Origin: Castanea sativa
Taxonomy: Eukaryota; Streptophyta; Magnoliopsida; Fagales; Fagaceae
Length of the DNA: 64,000 nt
Direction of reading: 5' to 3'
Assembly: GCF_040712315.1 (NCBI RefSeq)
Contig: NC_134018.1
Coordinates: forward strand, 4,983,501-5,047,500
How positions within the stretch are numbered: position 1 is the stretch's first letter; each line of letters opens with the position of its first letter. Shown piece after piece: positions 49,801-60,774 of the stretch. The notes under the pieces were generated by a model that worked only from the letters and a program-made list of their open reading frames with translations, did no database searches and was not told where the DNA came from. A program made the position numbers and the translations under genes.

Positions 49801-51782
49801 TTTCTCATTCTGATTCTACTCCTATTCCTTCTGCTTTATCTGCTCCTTTAAGAAGGTCCACTAGACCCCATGTTGCTCCTTCTTATCTTTCAGACTACTC
49901 TTGTAAGATGGTTAGTGCTAAACCTCAACCTGGTCTGCCTTATACCATTTCAGACTACTTGAGCTATTCTCACTTGGGCTCCTCTTTTAAGTCATTTGTT
50001 CTAGCAGTCAATGCTACTCCATCAGAACCTGTCTCTTTTCATCAGGCTGTGCAATTTCCTGAATGGAGGGCTGCCATGGACAAAGAAATTGAAGCCTTGG
50101 AAGTCAATGATACTTGGACTTTAACCCCATTGCCACCTGGTAAGACTGCCATAGGCTGCAAGTGGGTTTATAGGATTAAATACTTGCCTGATGGGTCCAT
50201 TGAAAGGTTTAAAGCTCGTTTAGTTGCTAAAGGATTTACTCAGAAGCTTGGTCTTGATTACTCTGAAACTTTTTCTCCAGTTGCCAAGTCTGTTTCTGTT
50301 AGAATAGTGCTTTCCTTGGCTACTGTGAAAGGGTGGGTTTTGCATCAAATGGATGTTAACAATGCATTCTTACATGGTGATTTAGTGGAGGACGTGTACA
50401 TGTCTTTGCCACCTGGTTTTCACAGCAAGGGGGAGGGTTTAGTATGCAAGTTAAACAAGAGTTTATATGGTCTCGAACAGGCCTCAAGACAATGGTTTGA
50501 AAAATTTTCAAATACCATATTGCAGATGGGTTTTGTGCAGTCAAAATCAGATTACTCCTTGTTCACACATTCACAAGGAACTTCATTCACTGCACTCTTG
50601 GTCTATGTTGATGATATTCTGCTTACAGGTAACAATCCTACTTGTGTTGCTGCCTTGAAGAAACTGCTTGATGATAAATTTGGCTTAAAAGACCTTGGCA
50701 CCTTAAGGTATTTCTTGGGTTTAGAAGTTGCAAGGACTGCTGAGGGTATTAGTCTTACTCAAAGGAAATATGCCCTGGAGATTTTGAAAGACACAGGTTT
50801 TATGGGCTGCAAACCTGTTAGATTTCCCATGGAGCAAAATTTGAGGCTGTCCAAATATGAAGGGAAGTTACTTGCTGACCCATGAGTGTATAGAAGGCTC
50901 ATAGGCAGGCTACTATACTTAACTTTGACAAGACCAGACTTGACATATGCTGTGCACAGATTGAGCCAATTTGTGTCACAGCCTCGAGAACCTCATCTAC
51001 TAGCAGCACATAGGGTTCTTCAATTCATCAAAGGGTCACCAGGTAAAGGGATTTTCTTTCCTAGTAGTTCAGAGTTGCACATTAAGTCCTTTTGTGATTC
51101 AGATTGGGCTGGATGCCCTGATACCCGTAGGTCCTTAACAGGATATGCAGTGTATTTGGGTGATTCCTTGATATCTTGGAGATCAAAGAAGCAAGGGGTG
51201 GTGTCCAGGTCCTCTGCAGAAGCCGAATATAGGGCAATGGCTAGTGTAGCTTGTGAAATTACTTGGGTGATGCAATTGCTTAAGGATTTACAGATTGAAC
51301 ATCATAAACCTGCTATGTTATTTTGTGACAATCAAGCAGCTTTATATATAGCTGCAAACCCAGTTTTTCATGAGAGGACTAAGCACATAGAGGTTGACTG
51401 CCATCTGGTAAGGGATAAGATTTTGGAAGGGAAGATAAAGACTTTTCATGTGGCAACAAATTCTCAAGTTGCTGATATTTTGACAAAGGCTTTAGGCATG
51501 GCAGCTTTTACAAGACTCTCAGCAAAATTGGGAATGAAAGACATATTTCAGCCTGAAGTTTTGCATTCAGTTCAAGTCACAGAGTCTAAGACACTGGACT
51601 TGAGGGGGAGTGTTGAAGCTGAAATGAATGAAGTAAGTGTTGAAGCTGAAATGAATGAAGAAGCTGAAGCTGAAGTAAATGAAGTAATAGATAAACGACA
51701 GGACAAACAAAACGACATCAGTGGAAGAAAGCCTAAGCATAAAACGGCAAACAAACAAAAGAAAGGGAAACGCACCGTTTAA
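46881..51782 (+). pseudogene. Copia gag-pol polyprotein with one internal stop
   Basis: One frame of 1334 codons, a TGA at 50883-50885, then 298 more open codons in the same frame. Order: Gag (residues about 25-250), zinc knuckle CTYCGFTGHIADKC (about 285), protease DTGA (about 493), GAG-pre-integrase WHIRLGHPS, integrase (HCDLWGPF, RSDNGTEF, VERKHQ; about 625-800), reverse transcriptase (KWVYRIKY, MDVNNAFLHG, YVDDILL at about 1240) and RNase H after the stop ([30 protein letters not shown]). The stop falls between the reverse transcriptase and RNase H parts (LLADP then [13 protein letters not shown]). The frame then continues through the polypurine tract about 170 bp into the 3' LTR and ends in a charged, Lys-rich tail. 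It is defective as read, unless the stop is suppressed or is a sequencing error. Confidence 0.92.
51602..51610 (+). other. Polypurine tract of the Copia element
   Basis: GAGGGGGAG directly before the 3' LTR, the plus-strand priming site. It lies inside the open reading frame. Confidence 0.8.
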
Positions 51783-52010
51783 ATTAGTGGGAAGTTGGTT
51801 ACATTAGATGCCAAGTGTCTCTATTTTATTGGTTGGAGATTTGAAGAAACGGTTATTGCTTTTGGTGCCAGTTTTCAGTCTCTGTTTTAGGTTCTGTATA
51901 AATAGCCTCTGTTAGTTGATTTATGTAATTAGATTTTATCACAATTTTCATTTTGAAGAAAATAACAGTTTTCTCTCAAAGCATTCTCTGTGTTTTCTTC
52001 TTATTTTACA
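51611..52010 (+). repeat. 3' LTR of the Copia element
   Basis: 400 bp, one visible difference from the 5' LTR. The first about 170 bp are open in the gag-pol frame, up to the TAA at 51780-51782. Confidence 0.95.
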
Positions 52011-53780
52011 ATGGGTGCAGACAATATGCTGTTTTGCTAATCTATCATATGAGAGAAATTTTAAACTCTGCGTTTTGTTGCCAAGATTTTGTGTTTTTGG
52101 ATGTGAATAGCCAGTGAGATTTGAATTGAACCCCAATGCCGATTTCATTTTGATAAACATGTTAGCACTAGTCACTTGGCGTATAAATGCAATAATAATT
52201 TACCTTATGGTATATTTTGAAGTTACCTCAAGGGACATTATCTAATAAACAATAGCTGCAACTTTGTTTTAAATTCGAATTACAATCACAAGCTAGTTAC
52301 AAAGTAGGACAAGAATGCAATCACGCATGCTGGTTTTATTACCATAACTGAAGCAATATCAGAGAAATGGGTGAAATCTTCAAACAAGCGCAATTGAAAT
52401 AATACTCCAGCGTTGTTCACCAAATGATCCACTGTTCAAAAAATCCCAACAACCATAACCATAGAAAAATCGAAGTATATTACACAATTTTCTTTATTAA
52501 TGAGTTACACACAGAGTTGGTAGGTCTTAAACTTAGATCTTATCATCTACCTTACTTTTACAAGGAAAGCACATGTCATTTGAGTTAACAAAAAAAAAAC
52601 TATTGTTGAAAACATATGGGTAAAAACTCTTTCACAGGGTACTGTATTGTGTTAAACACTGAAAAAAACACCACCCAAAACATATATATCACATACTTAC
52701 AACGTCCAAAGTGGTTCACTGTCTCATTAACAAACCGCTCACATTCTTCAACCTTGGAGACATCTGCACGTACCACAACAACCTCTGGGGATCCTAGCTT
52801 GCGGGCTTTATCGGCGACTGCCTGAAGACGGTCCTCCCTTCTTGCAACAAGGGCTAAACGAGCACCTCTCTTGGCATACTCATAAGCAACATGCTTCATA
52901 GTTCAAACTCCCAAAGTTAACATGTCATATAATTAATACTCTTTAAGTATAAAGTAACTAGCTATCGCAATCTATATATTAATATGGAAAATAAATGTGA
53001 GAATGAATGTAATTGTTGCTACATCAATTGCGTAATATACCATCTTAACAACTATGAAAGATTAAAGCTTGGTGTTTATACTTTATGTACTAATTCTCAT
53101 TTGATTAATTGAAAGGAAATAGAAGTTTTATTAATTTTAAAAGAGTTCAAAAAGTTTTTAAAAAAAATAAAAAAAGTTTGAAAAGTAAAAAATTCAAAGA
53201 AAAAAAATATTATTAACTTAAAGAAACAAAAATATATGAAAAAAATAATCTCCAAGGTTGGGGAAAAAAGTGGATAAAAATAGGAAGATTAGAGAACCCT
53301 TTCCCTTTAGCTTCTGCCACTATCTCTAATGATAAATGAGAAGGTTGATATAAACCTCGCCAATTCTTGAAGATGCTCCAGTAATAAGTACGACTTTGTT
53401 GGACACATTTTCACGGTATATGGATCTTTTTAAGGACCAAAGAAACTTGAGAATAAAAAATGGTGGCATGAAGAAGAGTAACACGATGAGAGTTAAGGGA
53501 AGGAGTACAGTGTTCAAGAACTTGTGAAGCAAATCCATAGTTTTTTTTTGCTACAACTACAATAAACAATGAGAAAGAGAGATGCTATGAAGTCCAAAGA
53601 ATTGTAAAGAAATAGGATTCAATCAGATAACGTGCATTAATTCTCATAATGACAGGCACGGGTGGAACTACCATAGTACCCTTATGATAAGGTACATGTG
53701 AGAACAGACATAATTGTGTTTGGCATCCGCATCAGTTTTAGTTTTTAACTTTTATATTTTATTTACAGTTTTTTAAAACT

Positions 53781-54659
53781 TTTTTTTTTTTCCACTTTTT
53801 CTAACTTTTTACCTTTTTTTCTTTTTTTTCTTTTTTTTTTTTTAGTTTAAATATGCTTTAAACACTTAGAGATTTTGAAAAAACAACAACTATTACCAAA
53901 AACAACAACTATATGCAAAAGGCTTGAGTAACAATTTAAGCCTAAGAAAAAATTAAACCTGTCCCCCCGGTCTCCAAACTCTTGGCCCTTTTAACCAAAA
54001 AAATGGCCTAACAACACACACAAACGGCAAACCAATCCAAATAAAAACACAGATCAGCCCAAACAATAACCAAAAATTTAAGAAAAAAGTTAAGCCTATT
54101 TTTAAGCCTTTGATGAGAAAAAAATTAAAACTACTAATCCCGTGATTCACAAAAATAGTTCAGAAGAAAAAAACCCAAATACCGGTTGAAGAGTGAGGGT
54201 CGAAGAGAATCTGCAGTTCGGCCTCCAAGAGCTGCCATGCATAATCGCCAGTCGCCGCCACTACTTGCAGCCAAATATTCTCACTGAAACCTCGCCAGCC
54301 GCCGAGACACCGTCCCTGCACTGCACACCCCTCCTCTTCGCCAAATCTGCATAACAGTTCGACCAACGACCGCCACACATTCACGCTTCCCCCATTGGCC
54401 CCACTGTTAGATTGGATCTCCATCATCATAGCAGGCATTTCTGCTCTCTCTGCAACGCTGACTCTGACCCTGTGAGTTAGTGACTCATTTTTGTCTGTTG
54501 TGAGACTTTTTTTTTTTTTTTTTCTTAAATATGTTGCAAAACTGTGAAGTATCAGGGAAAAAATAAAGGTGTGTGAGTGTGAACTATTATCCATAGATAA
54601 AGTCAGTAATTAGTAATTACTAAAAGTTAATTAGTAAAGTTAGAGAAAAAATAAGGGTA
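53781..54659. other. Spacer with a dubious minus-strand frame
   Basis: T-rich tracts, then a 144-codon minus-strand frame (54594-54160) with a GC-rich middle part (NVWRSLVELLCRFGEEEG, ATGDYAWQLLEAELQILF). A second frame (54150-53953) follows it downstream. The composition is protein-like but I recognise no domain, and the N-terminal part is low complexity. It may be a transposon or gene fragment. Confidence 0.3.
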
Positions 54660-54995
54660 ATGAATTTGGTATTTAACTTTTACATCATATTTTAATTTGG
54701 TCCATAATTTTTCAATTGTGTTAATATAGTCCTTAATCTTTCAGTATCATGTTAATTTAATTCATGCTATTATCTTTTGGATGGAAATTACCGAAGTAAT
54801 AAATGGTTAAAAAAAAAAAAAGAGTTTATTATCGCATCAACGAAAACTAATTTTTTTTAACCACGTTAGTAGTTTTCATCCAATACATAACATCAAGGAT
54901 TAAATTGACACAATATTGAAAAGATATGAACCAAATTGACACAATTGAAAGGTTAAGGATCAAATTTAAATATAGTGTAAAGAATGGAAACAAAT
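54660..54995. mobile_element. MITE with about 130-bp inverted arms
   Basis: Left arm TTTCAATTGTGTTAATATAG and right arm AATTGACACAATTGAAAGGT are inverted. The match also covers TCTTTTGGATGGAAATTAC (left) against TAGTTTTCATCCAATACATA (right). It covers most of the 330 bp. Non-coding. Confidence 0.6.
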
Positions 54996-56427
54996 ACATA
55001 GTTTACTCTTTCTCAAAAAAAAAAAAAAAATACATAGTTTACTCAAAAAAACAAATAATGGTACAATTAGTAAAAATATTTGGTTGAGTTGTGGAGGGAA
55101 ATACATTACAAATTGGTTGCGGGGTAATAGTTGGTGTGGGGCAGTGAGTGCGGGAGAGTGAGTGTGGTTAAATAATTAAACAAACAGTCTAGTTATTGTA
55201 TGTTCTTAGAGTATACATTAACAATCCATTTTAGATAAAAAAAAATTCGAGAATTGAAAAAATTGTTAAAAAGTTTGACAATTTTTCTAAAATAGTTTAT
55301 TAACATATACCCTTAGGATAAACGTTAATAAAATCCTTAAACAAAAACAAAAATATATATTATTTTATAAAATGTCTCAAAAACTTAACAAAATAAAATT
55401 GTTAGAGATGCCCGGTGATATAAGTAGCTAATTTGATAATAAATAAATTTATAAATCAAAAATTAATAAATTATTTTTAAAAAAAAGAATAAATTATTAA
55501 TTTCTCATGCATATTGTCCACATTCTTGTATTCATCTTTATTTAGTAATACTAATTAGTCCTTTTTGTGAGGTTCAATCATAGATTATTTCCGTGATTTA
55601 AAAGTACTTTATGCCCTTAACTCATAGCTCTAGTTTCGTCTCTGGTTGCATCTTGTATAAGATATAGAGACGTAGCTAGCTTTGGACTAAGGGGTCAATG
55701 AGCCCCAAATTTTTTTTTTTTTAAATATTATTATATATGTGTACTAATTTTAGCAATTTTCTTCTCTAAAATTACATTTTTTCCCTTAAACAATATCATT
55801 AAATCTTTTAAGAGTAATGTTATACTCACAAACTTTTTTACAACATTTTTATAAACTGTTTTGGTAGCAAATTCTTATTAGTTTGCATACAAACCCACCA
55901 CTCACATCATTTTTTTATTTACTAGTAACCACTTATTATATCGATAATTTATAAAAAAAAGTTTGTAGCGCTAGTATTTTCCTCATTTTAGTGACTATAA
56001 AAAAAATCTATAGATCTAGAATCTAAAACAAAATATACAAGACCAAAAAAAATTGCTCAAAAACAAAAATTACCAATAGTAAAACTTAAAAAAAAATTAA
56101 GCTCAATTAACCAATTTTATTTAAAATAAATAATCCTATCATTTAAAAATCTTAAACAAAAATAATATTGTTCTTACCAACACAAAAAAAAAAAAAAAAA
56201 ATCATCAACAACTAAGTTGTAGCAGAGTCAAAAGTTGAAACTACTACACACAGTCAACAATAAAGCCGCCCATAACTCAAAACTCTCCTGATAAGATATG
56301 GAAGAAACGGTTTGTCTCTTATTTTTTTTTTTACTTGCAAAGGTAAACATAGTCATCCTAACAATAACTAATAACTAATAACTTTCTACAATTGCCAGGA
56401 AAAAGAAAAGAAAAAGAAAAGTATTCT
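54996..56427. other. Intergenic AT-rich DNA
   Basis: No gene supported. It contains one probable MITE (listed separately) and A-rich tracts. Confidence 0.4.
55811..55985. mobile_element. Probable MITE
   Basis: AGAGTAATGTTATACTCACA at the left and GTTTGTAGCGCTAGTATTTT at the right read as imperfect inverted ends (ACAAACTTTTTTACAA against TTATAAAAAAAAGTTTGT). Confidence 0.45.
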
Positions 56428-56472
56428 TTTTTTTTTATGAACAGAAAATTTTTATTAAAGAGGAGAAAAGCA

Positions 56473-56868
56473 CTACAACACCCTTCTGACCTCTTCCAAA
56501 ATAACGGAAGAGAAACAGTCAGGCCAAAAACCACAACCAAAAGATCCAAAAAAATTACAAGATAAGCACCACTTAGCTAAGGAGTGAGCAGCCTGATTAC
56601 ACAACCTAGGAACCCAAAAAACAGAAATATTATCAGAGAGAGACAAAAGGGACCTTACATCAGCACATATAAACTTGATTCTCCAAGGAGGAGGCATTTC
56701 CAAATTCGAAAGAAGCTGGACAGCAACTTGAGAATCAGACTCCACAAGGACAGCTTCACCACCCAAAGCAGGGGCAATGGAAATCGCCCAACTAATTGCT
56801 TCTACTTCAGCTTGGAGAGGGAGGGTGGTGTTCACTTTCATGGAGCCAGCAAATACCAACTCCCCTCT
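56473..56868 (-). pseudogene. LINE RNase H domain
   Basis: Plant-LINE type RNase H: INVDAA just before a TAG stop (56871-56869), then LQAEVEAISWAI, VLVESDSQVAVQLL and LCNQAAHSLAKW. The stop follows AAVVRD, where Trp or similar is usual. The frame ends with VRRVL at 56473. Confidence 0.8.
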
Positions 56869-58000
56869 CTAGTCTCTCACAACGGCAGCAATGGCAGAGA
56901 AGCGAGGACCCACTGCTGCATCAACATTTATTTTTATGTCCGGCCTTGAGGGAGGAATCCAAACCTGAGGGGGGGCCAAAACCAAATGTCTTAAGTTGGA
57001 AGCTCTAGAATTTTTATGCTCAGCAAAAAGACTAGAAATTCTGGAAGCTACACCATCAAAATTAAGTGCAACATTTTCAAAGAGGGAAAGATTCCTCTGC
57101 TTCCAAATAACATCACAAAGGATGGCACCAAACAACAAAAATTCCTCTTTTTGACTAGGATTCAGATTGTCCACAAAAGGAGGGGATATGAGGAAACAAA
57201 CAAACTCTGATGGGGACCCAAACTCAAAGGTTTCCATTCTCAACCCCCACATACTTTGAAACCAAATAGCTTTAGCAATAGTACAAACAGTAAAGAGATG
57301 AAGGGTAGACTCATCTGTTGAACAACACAAAGGACAGCATCTATCTATACTCCCATTAAAATTATTGATTACCTCTTTAGAAGGCAGCACATTAGCAGCA
57401 ATTCTCCATAAATGCATCCTATGGCATTCATGCAGCTTGGTTTTCCATATTTGACCCCTAATAGCATCAATATTCGAGGGGGTTGCGGCTGCCCTGCACA
57501 ACCAATAAGCAGATTTGACTGAAAAAGACCCCGAGTTCGTTACAATCCAAGACCAACTATCCTCAGTTTGGTAAAGAGGGATGGGGATTTCCATAATTAA
57601 ATCAACCACTGACTCTTCAAAGAAATAGTTCAGTTTGGGAATATCCCATCTACTGTGATCCGAGGATAGAAGCTGTGACACTACCAAGGCTAGGTCAGGA
57701 TTAGCATCGACCTTAGGGGAAGGGATAAAGCCTGGGAGATCGGGGATCCAAGGATCAGACCATATTCGAATAGAGTCCCCATTGCCTAGTAGAATGCAGG
57801 CTGCCTTAGAGAAAAGGTGCTTAATGCCCAACAAGCTTTTCCAAAATGGGGAAGCACGGCCAGAATAGGAGTGAGTCAGCCAATTATTTCGGATCTTGTA
57901 TTTCTCCCTCAACACATTAACACAGAGACAATCTTTTCCTGTTAAAATCCACCAGCCAAATTTGGAGAGGAGAGCTTGGTTAAAGTCCCGAGATTCCCGA
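56869..58000 (-). pseudogene. LINE reverse transcriptase tail and zinc-binding domain
   Basis: Open frame with the thumb-region motif RESRDFNQALLSKFGWWIL, WSDPWIP and a zf-RVT-like domain (FSVKSAYWLC, HLWRIAANVLPSKEVI, CCPLCCSTDESTLHLFTVC). It is joined to the preceding reverse transcriptase frame only by a 1-base shift near 58000 (GGL in one frame, FRESRDF in the other). Confidence 0.8.
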
Positions 58001-59254
58001 AACCAAGCCTCCCTCCTTTTGGGGCCAACAAAGAGATGACCAAGACATTGGAGTCCAATAAGAACCCGACTTAGATTTAGGATTCCACCAAAATCTACGA
58101 ATTGAAGCATCAAGTTGATCACAAAGACCTTTCGGGAGCTGGATGGCCGACATAGCGTAAACTGGAATGGCTTGGGCCACCGATTTGATAAGAGTTGCTC
58201 TACCGGACCAAGACAAATTTTTGCTTTTCCATCCACTAAGCTTGCTATCCAACCTCTCTTTAATGTATTTAAAATCTTGATTCCTACTCCTAGAGAGAAA
58301 GAGAGGAACACCAAGGTAGGAGGTGTTATGTGACAAAATATTAAGGCCCCAACTACATCTCACATGACTGATAAATTGAGAGCTCACCCCTTTAGATGGG
58401 AAACAACCAGATTTTTCCTTGCTAATTAACTGGCCCGACCAAGAACAATATTTCTCCAAGCAGGTTTTGAGGGTGGCAAGTTTAGACGATTTTGCCTTGC
58501 AGAACAAAATGATGTCATCAGCATAACATAGCTTCGAAATGGGAGGAGCGGTGCTGGACACTTTAACACCAGAAAGCTTCTTTAGAGCAATTTCCCTATT
58601 TATAAGCCTGAGGAGAACTTCACTACCTAGAATAAATAGATATGGCGATATAGGGTCTCCTTGTCTAAGACCCCGGGTGGGGGAGAAACTTGGGCATTGA
58701 CCCCCATTTAATAGAAGTGAAAATTCAACTGAAGACATACATTGATGAATGAGATTAGTAAAGCTGCTGCTGAAACCAAAGGCATTAAGAACCGCCACCA
58801 GAAAGCTCCATTCCATTCTATCGTAGGCTTTTTGGAAATCTAGTTTGATTCCAAGGTAGCCCTTCTTCTTCCCTGTGTTTTTGAAGCTGTGCACAATCTC
58901 ATGAGCCAGAACCACATTTTCGTTAATCCATCTATTAGGAACGAAGGCCACTTGGGCTAGATCCACCATTTTATTTAAAAGAGGTCTCATTCTATTTACA
59001 ATAATTTTCGATATCACCTTGTAGCAAACATTACATAGACCAATAGGACGAAAATGATTAAAATTATGCGCACCTTTCTTTTTTGGAATAAGGGAGATGA
59101 AGGTTTTGTTGAAATCTTTTAGAAGCCAGCCATTACGAAAGAAGCTCTGAACAGCAAGAACTAGTTGATCACCCACAATATCCCAGTAATGCTTATAAAA
59201 AAGGGCTGGAAATCCATCTGGACCTGGAGCTTTAAGGGCTTTCATCCCAAACAC
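57980..59254 (-). pseudogene. LINE reverse transcriptase core
   Basis: 424 open codons. Motifs: KAPGPDGFPALFYK, FISLIPKKKGA, RPIGLCNVCYKVISKI, LDFQKAYDRMEW, GLRQGDPISPYLFIL and the catalytic YADDIILF, all typical of plant L1 elements. It continues in another frame below 58000 and is separated from upstream ORF2 by further shifts around 59255-59440. Confidence 0.85.
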
Positions 59255-60001
59255 TACTTTTTTGATCTCATCTCTAGAGGGGACTCTACAGCTCGATTTT
59301 CTTCATTCGAAACACAAGGTTGAATGAGATTCTCAAGATTCTCGGGGAATTGAGGATGGCTAGAATTGTACGAGTGGAGAAATTTTCTAAAAATATCTTT
59401 GGATATCCTCTCGGTCTCTAATCCACGACCCATCATCCAACTTAATCTACGAAATGCAATTCCTCTCGCCTTCTAATGATGGTTGAGAGATGGAAAAATT
59501 TGGAATTACGATCCCCTCTTTAACCCACAACTCTCTAGACTTCGCCGTAATCGCGGAGTCTTCTCTAGTTAACCAATCATCTAGCTCTAAATTTAGAGAG
59601 GCTTCAAGGTTCAAGTTCTCTCTCGAAGGAGCGACTTGTTGAATCTTCTTAATTTCGTCTTGGAGAGATTTGATTTTTCTTTTGTATTCCCAAAATTTTC
59701 CTTATTCCACCGTAAGAGATCACGAGAGGTCACTGAAAGCTTTTTAGCTAGCTTAAAGCCTTGAGAACCCTCCACCCAAGTTTGCCAAGCATTTTCCACC
59801 ACTGCACAACTTTCCATCTCCTTAGTCCACATAGCTTCAAAACGAAATGGGCGCGATAATACCTGAGTATCTAAATGAGTATCAAGCATGATTGGATTGT
59901 GGTCCGAGTTGGAATTTCACAGGTGTCTGACCCCAGCTATGGGGAATAAGGTCTGCCACTCTTGATCACACAAACATTGGTCCATTCTTTCTTTTATATT
60001 G
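59255..60001 (-). pseudogene. LINE linker between endonuclease and reverse transcriptase (frame-disrupted)
   Basis: Fragments of ORF2 occur in shifting frames: DNIKERMDQCLCDQEW then a stop near 59922, MWTKEMESCAVVENAW (59889-59611), and RISKDIFRKFLHSY further on. At least three disruptions lie in under 750 bp. Confidence 0.7.
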
Positions 60002-60574
60002 TCAAAGCCTTCCACCTCTATTAGACCATGTGAAGGATGGACCAATAAATCCAAGATCAATAGAACCTGTATTCATCATAAAATCCTTAAGGCAATTCAC
60101 TGAGCTTTCTGCCACTACTCTGCCACCACATTTCTCTTTTGCCCGCTTAATACAGTTAAAATCCCCAATCACAACCCAAGGCCCCGAGAAGGAGGATACC
60201 ATATTCTCTAGCAACTCCCAGAATTTTTTCCTTTTGGACCTTTGGTATGGACCATAGATGACAAAAAGAAGCCATGGGGCTTCAGGGGGGTCCGAAAAAA
60301 CTAAAGCAACTATCATATTCTTATCAGAGAAAACTACTTCTAACTCAACACCAAGTCTCCAAAAGAGGGCCAGACCACCAGATTTCCCATTAGAATCAAC
60401 ACACCACGAGTCTACAAACTTTAACCTATCACAAATCTTATTTATCTTTGGAGATTTTATCTTTGTTTCAGAGAGGAAAACAATATCCGGATTTGATTCT
60501 CGGATTAGCTCCTTAAGAGCTCTAACTGTCGAGGCTTTACCAGCACCCTGACAGTTCCATGCAATAGTCCTCAT
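60002..60574 (-). pseudogene. LINE apurinic endonuclease domain
   Basis: Starts at the ATG at 60574 (MRTIAWNCQGAGKASTV). Exonuclease-endonuclease-phosphatase motifs: PDIVFLSETKI, FVIYGPYQ, WVVIGDFNCI and FTWSNR. A frameshift at about 60002 ends it after SNRGGRL, and the missing continuation DNIKER is in the next frame. The upstream ORF1-like frame ends in TGA overlapping this ATG (ATGA at 60574-60571). Confidence 0.82.
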
Positions 60575-60771
60575 GGCGAGGTGGGGGGCATGATAAGGCC
60601 CGCCTCCTCGGCCATCGAAGATACGCATGGAGAAGAAGAAGAAAAGAAGCAAGAAGAAGTAGAGGTACCATCCTTACAATGTTTTAATTTCTGAGCTCGA
60701 GAAACTGCCTTTGCTCTAGCTAGTGCCTTGAGGGATTTTTTCCTGTTCACGTAATCACGTTCGCTTGCCAT
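60571..60771 (-). pseudogene. LINE ORF1-like remnant
   Basis: 66 residues with a basic first half (NRKKSLKALARAKAVSRAQK) and a Ser-rich second half, ending exactly on the ORF2 start (ATGA overlap). It lacks the zinc knuckle of plant L1 ORF1, so only the end seems to remain. Confidence 0.45.
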
Positions 60772-60774
60772 GCA

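Larger units (their letters stand above)
46399..52010 (+). mobile_element. Complete Ty1/Copia LTR retrotransposon, 5612 bp
   Basis: Two 400-bp LTRs (46399-46798 and 51611-52010), TG...CA ends, a primer-binding site, a polypurine tract and a single gag-pol frame in Copia order: protease, integrase, reverse transcriptase, RNase H. A perfect 5-bp target duplication ATGGG flanks it (46394-46398 and 52011-52015), and the empty site is seen in copy C (TTAATGGGTGCAGAC). By eye the LTRs differ at one base (GGCGCC versus GGTGCC, near 46653), so the insertion is young. Confidence 0.95.
45036..53538 (-). pseudogene. HSD-type short-chain dehydrogenase, copy D (damaged, split by Copia)
   Basis: Blocks: 53538-53356, 52893-52701, 52431-52343, 46365-46234, 46157-46032 and 45248-45036. 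Each keeps an open frame and the lengths add up in phase. Three faults are visible. The cofactor motif reads TGASSRIG, losing a conserved glycine. The acceptor before exon 4 reads TTTTTTG|GAT where copy C has TTTTTAG|GAT, so the AG is gone. Intron 3 holds the 5.6-kb Copia element in antisense orientation (46399-52010). The catalytic Ser, Tyr and Lys survive (VIASAAQW, FYN then ASK), and exon 6 has an extra Ala codon (PVAETT). With the frame otherwise open, decay looks recent. A functional protein would need a new acceptor and tolerance of the Arg. Confidence 0.85.
42399..53780. repeat. Segmental duplication, unit D (split by a Copia element)
   Basis: Second copy of 31088-37050, interrupted at 46399-52010 by the retrotransposon. 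Small indels separate the copies; for example, the hAT-like MITE of unit C is absent here. Unit D still carries the SINE and the unclassified block in the same order as unit C. Confidence 0.85.
56428..60774 (-). mobile_element. L1-type LINE retrotransposon (broken)
   Basis: Minus-strand order: end of an ORF1-like frame (60771-60571), endonuclease, reverse transcriptase, zinc-binding domain, RNase H, short 3' UTR with AATAAAA, and an A-run (T-run 56428-56436 on the + strand). Several frameshifts and stops break ORF2. I found no clear target duplication, and the 5' part of ORF1 is absent, so it is probably 5'-truncated. Confidence 0.88.

Noticed and set aside
54160..54594. 144-codon minus-strand frame
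   Set aside because: Partly protein-like but with no known domain and a low-complexity start; kept only as a remark in the spacer entry.
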